NCBI RefSeq assembly: GCF_003583365.1
Contig: NZ_QXED01000004.1
Coordinates: 558,001 to 622,000, forward strand
Length of the DNA stretch: 64,000 nucleotides
From: Fibrisoma montanum
GTDB lineage: Bacteria; Bacteroidota; Bacteroidia; Cytophagales; Spirosomataceae
Direction: 5' to 3'
Made by a program: the position numbers and the translations under genes. The notes beneath the pieces are model-generated. The model saw only the letters and a program-made list of their open reading frames with translations. It was not told the DNA's origin and ran no database searches. This document shows, one piece after another, positions 59,708 through 64,000 of the stretch (its first letter is position 1; the number at the start of each line of letters is the position of its first letter).

Positions 59708-59736
59708 AAACGGCCTCAAAAGGGCCGTTTTTTTTG
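59708..59736 (+). terminator. Rho-independent terminator after the DUF4136 gene
   Basis: AAACGGCC (59708-59715) pairs with GGCCGTTT (59723-59730) and is followed by TTTTTT. A strong hairpin plus T-tract. Confidence 0.85.
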
Positions 59737-59770
59737 TTAATTTTACAAAATTCACTTAGCCAAAACATCC

Positions 59771-62011
59771 ATGATTGTACGCAGGTCATTCGGTTGGTCG
59801 GTGGTGCTTGCTCTCGCCCTGATCCAGCCGGTTCTGTCCCAGACTCAGCAACGCTATACAACACTACAGCAGGCCATTGGATCAACTGGTTTGCTCAATG
59901 GCTCACAGGGGCCCCGTAGCGTCAACTGGATTGAGGGGGGCAGTAAGTTTTCCTTCATCGACGGCCCTGGGGTCATCAAAACATTTTCGCCCGAAAAGCA
60001 GCAGGAATCGGTTGTGTTTGAGGGCAGCCAGCTTACGTTTCCGGGCACCAACAACCGGTTTCAGTATAATTCATTCCAATGGTCGAAAGATTCAAAAAAC
60101 ATTCTGTTTCAGACTAACTTCCGGCCGGTTTATCGCCGGTCGGGCGTATCCGACTACTACGTGTATGCCGTGGGTAACAAGAGCCTGAAACTGGTTGCCA
60201 AGGATGCCCAGACGGCCGAACTTGCTCCTGACGGTAGTAAGGTGGGTTATGAACGGGGCGGCAATCTATACATATTCGACTTTGCTTCTCAAAAGGAAAC
60301 GCAGCTTACCGACGACGCTAAACCCGCATTCTACAACGGCCGTTTTGGCTGGGCCTACGAAGAGGAGTTTGGCCTGGCGCAGGCCTGGGAATGGTCGCCC
60401 GACGGCAAGTTTATCGCTTTCTGGCAGTCCGACGAACGCAAGGTGCCTATTTACAAGCTAACTGATTACAAGGGGTTTGACGAGAAATATGATTCGTTGC
60501 CGTATCCACGGGTTGGCGACGAAAATCCGACTGTCCGGATTGGGGTTATCGAAGTAGCCACCAGGGCAAAACAGTGGATGAAGGTTGACCTGAGCAGCAA
60601 TCCAGGAGCGGAACCTGACGGCTACATTCCGCGCATTTACTGGACTTCGCAGGAAAGTCAACTGGCGCTGCTGCACCTGAACCGGAAACAGAACCACCTC
60701 AAGGTCTTCATGGCCAATGCCCGCACCGGCGATGCGCGGCAGATACTGGAAGAAAAGTCGAACGCGTGGATTGATGTGTTCGATTTCTTTGCCAATATCA
60801 TGCATTATTTCTATTTCCCGTCGGGGGTTCAGGAGTTCTACCGCGTGTCGGAGCAGGACGGTTTCGCCCATCTGTACCGCTACGATTACACCGGAAAGTT
60901 GCTGAATCAGGTAACGAAGGGCAACTGGGAGGTGACCTACGTTCACCATGTTGACCCAAAAACCCGCAAGATTTATTACACCTCAACGGAGGCTTCTCCG
61001 CTGGAGCGACAACTGTTTGTCGTTGATGTCGATGGAAAAAACAAGCGTCGGCTAACGACCGTGGCGGGGCGCCATACCGTGAATTTTTCACCAAACGGTC
61101 AGTACTACATCGACCGCTACTCAAACGTATCGACGCCGACGCAGGTTGAACTTTGGGATACGAAGGGTTCTAAAATCAAATCGCTCGAAAGCAATGACCG
61201 CGTTACGCAGTTTGTCGGTTCACACGTCTACGCGCCCAAGGAACTGAGCCAGTTTACTACGTCGGATGGGCAGAAGCTCGACATCTCGATCATCAAACCG
61301 CTGAATTTCGACCCCACAAAAAAATACCCGATGGTGCTGGATATCTACGGGGGGCCGGGAGCCCAGTCGGTTTATAATGAATTTGCCACTACGGGCTGGC
61401 ATCAATGGCTGGCGCAAACCGGCTACGTGGTAGTGAGCGTCAACAACCGGGGAAGCGGTGGCTACGGCCGCGACTTTGAAAAGCAGGTGTATGAAAAACT
61501 TGGCCAGTTTGAGAGCAAGGATTTTGCTGAAACCGCCCGCTACATGGCCAGTCTGCCGTGGGTCGATGGAAACCGGATGGCCATTCGGGGCCACAGCTAC
61601 GGCGGGTATTCGAGCAGCTACACCATGCTGACGTATCCCAACGTATTTAAAGTGGCGCTGGTTGGCGCACCCGTGACCGACTGGCGGCTGTACGATAGCA
61701 TCTATACGGAACGCTACATGGGGCTGATGCCGGAAAACGAAGAAAAGTACCGAAACAGCTCCGTGACGCCCTACGCCAAAAATCTGGCCGGAAAGATGTT
61801 CATTGCCCACTCAACCATGGACGAAAACGTACACGTCCGGAACACGTTCCAGCTGATGAACGCGCTGGAAGATGCAGGCAAAGACGCGGATTTACGTATC
61901 TATCCGCCTGGTGCACATGGCGTATCCTACAGTCCGACTACCACGGTGCTGTTGTATCAGCAGTACACAACTTATCTGGAGAACAACCTGAAGAGTACAC
62001 CAATTAACTAG
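59771..62011 (+). CDS. Dipeptidyl peptidase IV (S9B)
   Basis: A 746-residue exported serine protease with a signal peptide (residues 1-23, ending VLSQT). The N-terminal eight-bladed propeller has SPDGKFIAFWQSDERKV and the substrate amino-end-binding Glu pair in WAYEEEFGLAQAWEWSPD. The catalytic domain holds the nucleophile Ser in IRGHSYGGYSSSY, the Asp in TMDENVHVRNTFQLM and the His in PPGAHGVSYS. DPP IV removes X-Pro or X-Ala dipeptides from N-termini, probably in the periplasm. Length and motif order are standard for Bacteroidota DPP IV. It is preceded by a terminator and followed by one. Confidence 0.97.
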   Translation: MIVRRSFGWSVVLALALIQPVLSQTQQRYTTLQQAIGSTGLLNGSQGPRSVNWIEGGSKFSFIDGPGVIKTFSPEKQQESVVFEGSQLTFPGTNNRFQYNSFQWSKDSKNILFQTNFRPVYRRSGVSDYYVYAVGNKSLKLVAKDAQTAELAPDGSKVGYERGGNLYIFDFASQKETQLTDDAKPAFYNGRFGWAYEEEFGLAQAWEWSPDGKFIAFWQSDERKVPIYKLTDYKGFDEKYDSLPYPRVGDENPTVRIGVIEVATRAKQWMKVDLSSNPGAEPDGYIPRIYWTSQESQLALLHLNRKQNHLKVFMANARTGDARQILEEKSNAWIDVFDFFANIMHYFYFPSGVQEFYRVSEQDGFAHLYRYDYTGKLLNQVTKGNWEVTYVHHVDPKTRKIYYTSTEASPLERQLFVVDVDGKNKRRLTTVAGRHTVNFSPNGQYYIDRYSNVSTPTQVELWDTKGSKIKSLESNDRVTQFVGSHVYAPKELSQFTTSDGQKLDISIIKPLNFDPTKKYPMVLDIYGGPGAQSVYNEFATTGWHQWLAQTGYVVVSVNNRGSGGYGRDFEKQVYEKLGQFESKDFAETARYMASLPWVDGNRMAIRGHSYGGYSSSYTMLTYPNVFKVALVGAPVTDWRLYDSIYTERYMGLMPENEEKYRNSSVTPYAKNLAGKMFIAHSTMDENVHVRNTFQLMNALEDAGKDADLRIYPPGAHGVSYSPTTTVLLYQQYTTYLENNLKSTPIN

Positions 62012-62029
62012 TATAGGTATAGTTGCAGT

Positions 62030-62067
62030 GCAGAAAGCCTGGGTTGGACCCAGGCTTTCTGCGTTTT
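62030..62067 (+). terminator. Rho-independent terminator after the DPP IV gene
   Basis: GCAGAAAGCCTGGGT (62030-62044) pairs with its complement (62048-62062), loop TGG, followed by GTTTTT. A 15-bp stem. Confidence 0.87.
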
Positions 62068-62199
62068 TAACCGCAAATCAGAGCGGTTTAATCCTAACAA
62101 GCCTTTTAGTAAATATGCCTTCTTATATGATAAACAAAGCATAGTTTTGTTATTGTACCTGTTAAAATCTGCCCACTGTAGAACAGGCTTTGAAACTTT

Positions 62200-64000
62200 A
62201 TGGGAAAATCTTTACGCTGTCTGCAGCTGCTCCTTACAATTACTTTATCCTTCCCGGTTGTTGCTCAAACAGCCTCAGGCCCATCACTTACTTACGCACA
62301 GGTTGTTAATAGATTACAGCGGGCGTCGCAGGCGTACGCACCGACCTACGATGGCAACATGATCGTGGCTTATTTCTACGCCGATGGTGTTGGGCCGAGC
62401 ATTAAAAACTGGAACCTGCAGGTGACTAAATACCTGACGAATGGCCGGGTAGCCTATAGTCAGGTGACGACGCTGCCCAAAACCATCAGCGGAACCGTTG
62501 CGGTGGTTGAGGCTACCGATCGCTCCGTCATCATTAGCGGCAACGGCACCACGTATGCCTACGCCCCCGGTAATACCGCCAAACTTAAATGGATGAGGCC
62601 GTATCGAGGGTCTGTACTGTATCCGACGCCGGATGGCGGGGTGCTGCTGACCAACCCAAATCCGGGCGATCCGGACCGGGGAACCAATACTAAACTGTCG
62701 GCCAAAGGGGAACTGGAGTGGCAATTAAACAGCAACTACCTTATCGCTACGACCGATGGAGGATACGTTCGGTATGACGGCAACGGCGGCCTGACCAAAC
62801 TGGATGGCCAGCGTCAGCAGCAATGGCAAGTCAACGAAACGGCCGCTTTTGCTCAGGCCGTTTCCGATGGTGTCGTCTATCGTACGAATGATAAGCTGGT
62901 GAAGGTAAACAACGCCGGCAAGGAAGCCTGGCGATACACGGTTCCCGGCGACGCATCCCTGCGGCCCATCAAAGTGGTGGAAACCGCTGATGGTGGTATC
63001 GTTTTCTCCAGCGATCAGACCTATAAACTGACTAAGGCTGGTACGCTACAATGGCAGAACCCGGTTCGGGAGGTAATGCAGACCACGATTGATGGTGGGC
63101 TGCTCTGCCTGCTGCGCGACCGGCCGGTGAGCGAAGCCAGCACGACAGGTTACACACTGAGTAAGCTAACCAGTGCGGGCAATACGGCTTGGCAGCGGTT
63201 CATCAGTGGGCAGCTTGATGAAGATCTGAACGGCATGCGGGGCGTAGCCAGTGCCTATCAGTCGCGCCACGGCGACTACTGGTTCCTGACCGAAACGGCT
63301 TCCGTGCCGGCGAATCAATACACCAGTAACCTGGTTATTTCGCGTCTATGCCGTGACTTTTTGAAAATATACGCCACCGCCGGCCTCGCAACCGGTATTG
63401 TTCCTTTCGAGAAAGACACAACCATAACGGTTTGCCGGGCTGACTCCGTGGGTCTTGGTTTTACGGATGAAAACACGGTTCCTGGGTTGGTGTTCCAGTG
63501 GAAACTGAACGGAGCTCCCATTGCAAGCACACCAAGAGGTCTCTTGCGGGCAAGAGAGGCAGGCACGTACCTGGTGCAGGCTGCTGATTCATCCTGTGGG
63601 GTTACGGATACCTCTCCGACGCTGACAATTGCCCAGAACCCATCTCCCAGAGTAACGCTGACGGGCTCCAGCTTTTTCTGTTCGGGTGGCTCCATTACGT
63701 TATCGGCAACCGGCAGCAACGGTACCGGTGCTTACCAATATCAATGGTCGAAGAACAACAAGCCGATCAGCACCAGCGCCACCATCTCCGTATCGGAAGC
63801 GGGCCAGTACAGCGTAACGGCCAGCGATGATGGTGGCTGCGCCAGCACACCCGCCGTTATTCTCGTCGCCGAAAACCCGGCCATTGCGGTTTCTATTGCG
63901 GGAGCCGATTACTTCTGCCCCAGCGCATCGAGCCGTTTGTCGGCAGTCGTATCGGGCGGAACGCCGGGATTCCGGTACCAATGGAAACGGAATGGTGAGC
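62200..64000 (+). CDS. Large secreted protein with beta-propeller-like N-terminus and Ig-like repeats (3' end beyond the window)
   Basis: The reading frame opens at ATG 62200 (MGKSLRCLQLLLTITLSFPV) and is still open at the window edge, giving 600 codons. After a signal peptide (about residues 1-24, ending VVAQT) come repeats with the pattern W-x-blade (AKGELEWQLNSN, LDGQRQQQWQVNE, KAGTLQWQNPV), like PQQ-type propeller blades. From about residue 405 the protein changes to Cys-containing Ig/PKD-like domains (TVCRADSVGLGFTDENT; FFCSGGSITLSATGS; YFCPSASSRLSAVVSGGTPG), each about 80-90 residues. Such proteins in Cytophagales are usually type IX secreted surface proteins, but the C-terminal sorting domain would be past the edge. 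Confidence 0.85.
   Translation, partial: MGKSLRCLQLLLTITLSFPVVAQTASGPSLTYAQVVNRLQRASQAYAPTYDGNMIVAYFYADGVGPSIKNWNLQVTKYLTNGRVAYSQVTTLPKTISGTVAVVEATDRSVIISGNGTTYAYAPGNTAKLKWMRPYRGSVLYPTPDGGVLLTNPNPGDPDRGTNTKLSAKGELEWQLNSNYLIATTDGGYVRYDGNGGLTKLDGQRQQQWQVNETAAFAQAVSDGVVYRTNDKLVKVNNAGKEAWRYTVPGDASLRPIKVVETADGGIVFSSDQTYKLTKAGTLQWQNPVREVMQTTIDGGLLCLLRDRPVSEASTTGYTLSKLTSAGNTAWQRFISGQLDEDLNGMRGVASAYQSRHGDYWFLTETASVPANQYTSNLVISRLCRDFLKIYATAGLATGIVPFEKDTTITVCRADSVGLGFTDENTVPGLVFQWKLNGAPIASTPRGLLRAREAGTYLVQAADSSCGVTDTSPTLTIAQNPSPRVTLTGSSFFCSGGSITLSATGSNGTGAYQYQWSKNNKPISTSATISVSEAGQYSVTASDDGGCASTPAVILVAENPAIAVSIAGADYFCPSASSRLSAVVSGGTPGFRYQWKRNGE

Overview
The window reads as a chromosomal segment of a GC-rich Bacteroidota species, most likely from the Cytophagales (Spirosoma/Fibrella/Rudanella-like). 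The evidence is a SusC-type TonB-linked transporter, a nusB-ytxH-DUF1573-yajC-ybbR-coaE operon, a long Bacteroidota-style NusB, a DPP IV, and promoters of the Bacteroidota type (TTG, 19-22 bp, TAnnTTTG). I saw no rRNA or tRNA gene, no CRISPR array and no insertion sequence. Most of the window is well-conserved housekeeping DNA with a few accessory patches.

Layout. 1-3410: a sugar-type locus on the minus strand with a LacI regulator, a Tat-exported enolase-superfamily enzyme and the start of a SusC transporter; the same operator-like sequence lies before the regulator and the enzyme gene. 3575-6988: rpmH-rnpA-ctp-tsaB. 7122-11322: M61 peptidase, GH130-like enzyme, amidase. 11326-20776: acyltransferase, three tandem MFS paralogues, a small secreted protein, a membrane protein, an M1 peptidase and a lipoprotein. 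20904-26646: membrane protein, then enolase-divIC-LMW-PTP-gpmI. 26717-31284: sucA-odhB (2-oxoglutarate dehydrogenase E1 and E2). 31459-34154: FtsX-like permease with a His-rich loop, GNAT, hemC. 34446-38709: Hsp20-like protein, NrdB, FkbM methyltransferase, glycosyltransferase, RecX. 38812-42342: two exported RraA-family proteins divergent from a second exported enolase-superfamily enzyme. 42409-48513: epimerase, Uma2 debris, a small conserved protein, and a chain of GlmU-like protein, HolB, retropepsin-like protein and RimK-like ligase. 48699-54849: ceramidase-like protein, an AT-rich Septu-like (PtuA/PtuB) defence pair, an ABC exporter and a lipoprotein. 54885-58889: the nusB to coaE operon. 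59101-64000: DUF4136 lipoprotein, DPP IV and the first 600 codons of a large secreted Ig-like repeat protein.

How it fits together. The housekeeping blocks cover translation and RNA maturation (rpmH, rnpA, tsaB, nusB), glycolysis (eno, gpmI), the TCA cycle (sucA, odhB), haem (hemC), deoxynucleotides (nrdB), replication (holB) and secretion (yajC). The accessory parts are two putative sugar-acid loci, an envelope glycan patch and a Septu-like anti-phage module.

The most unusual non-coding feature is a set of intergenic palindromes and half-palindromes built from degenerate 7-bp units, in at least six gaps and differing in sequence from place to place. Related are purine/pyrimidine hairpins in two gaps. 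RnpA also carries an in-frame insertion made of repeated palindromes. All calls come from reading the sequence; no database search was possible.
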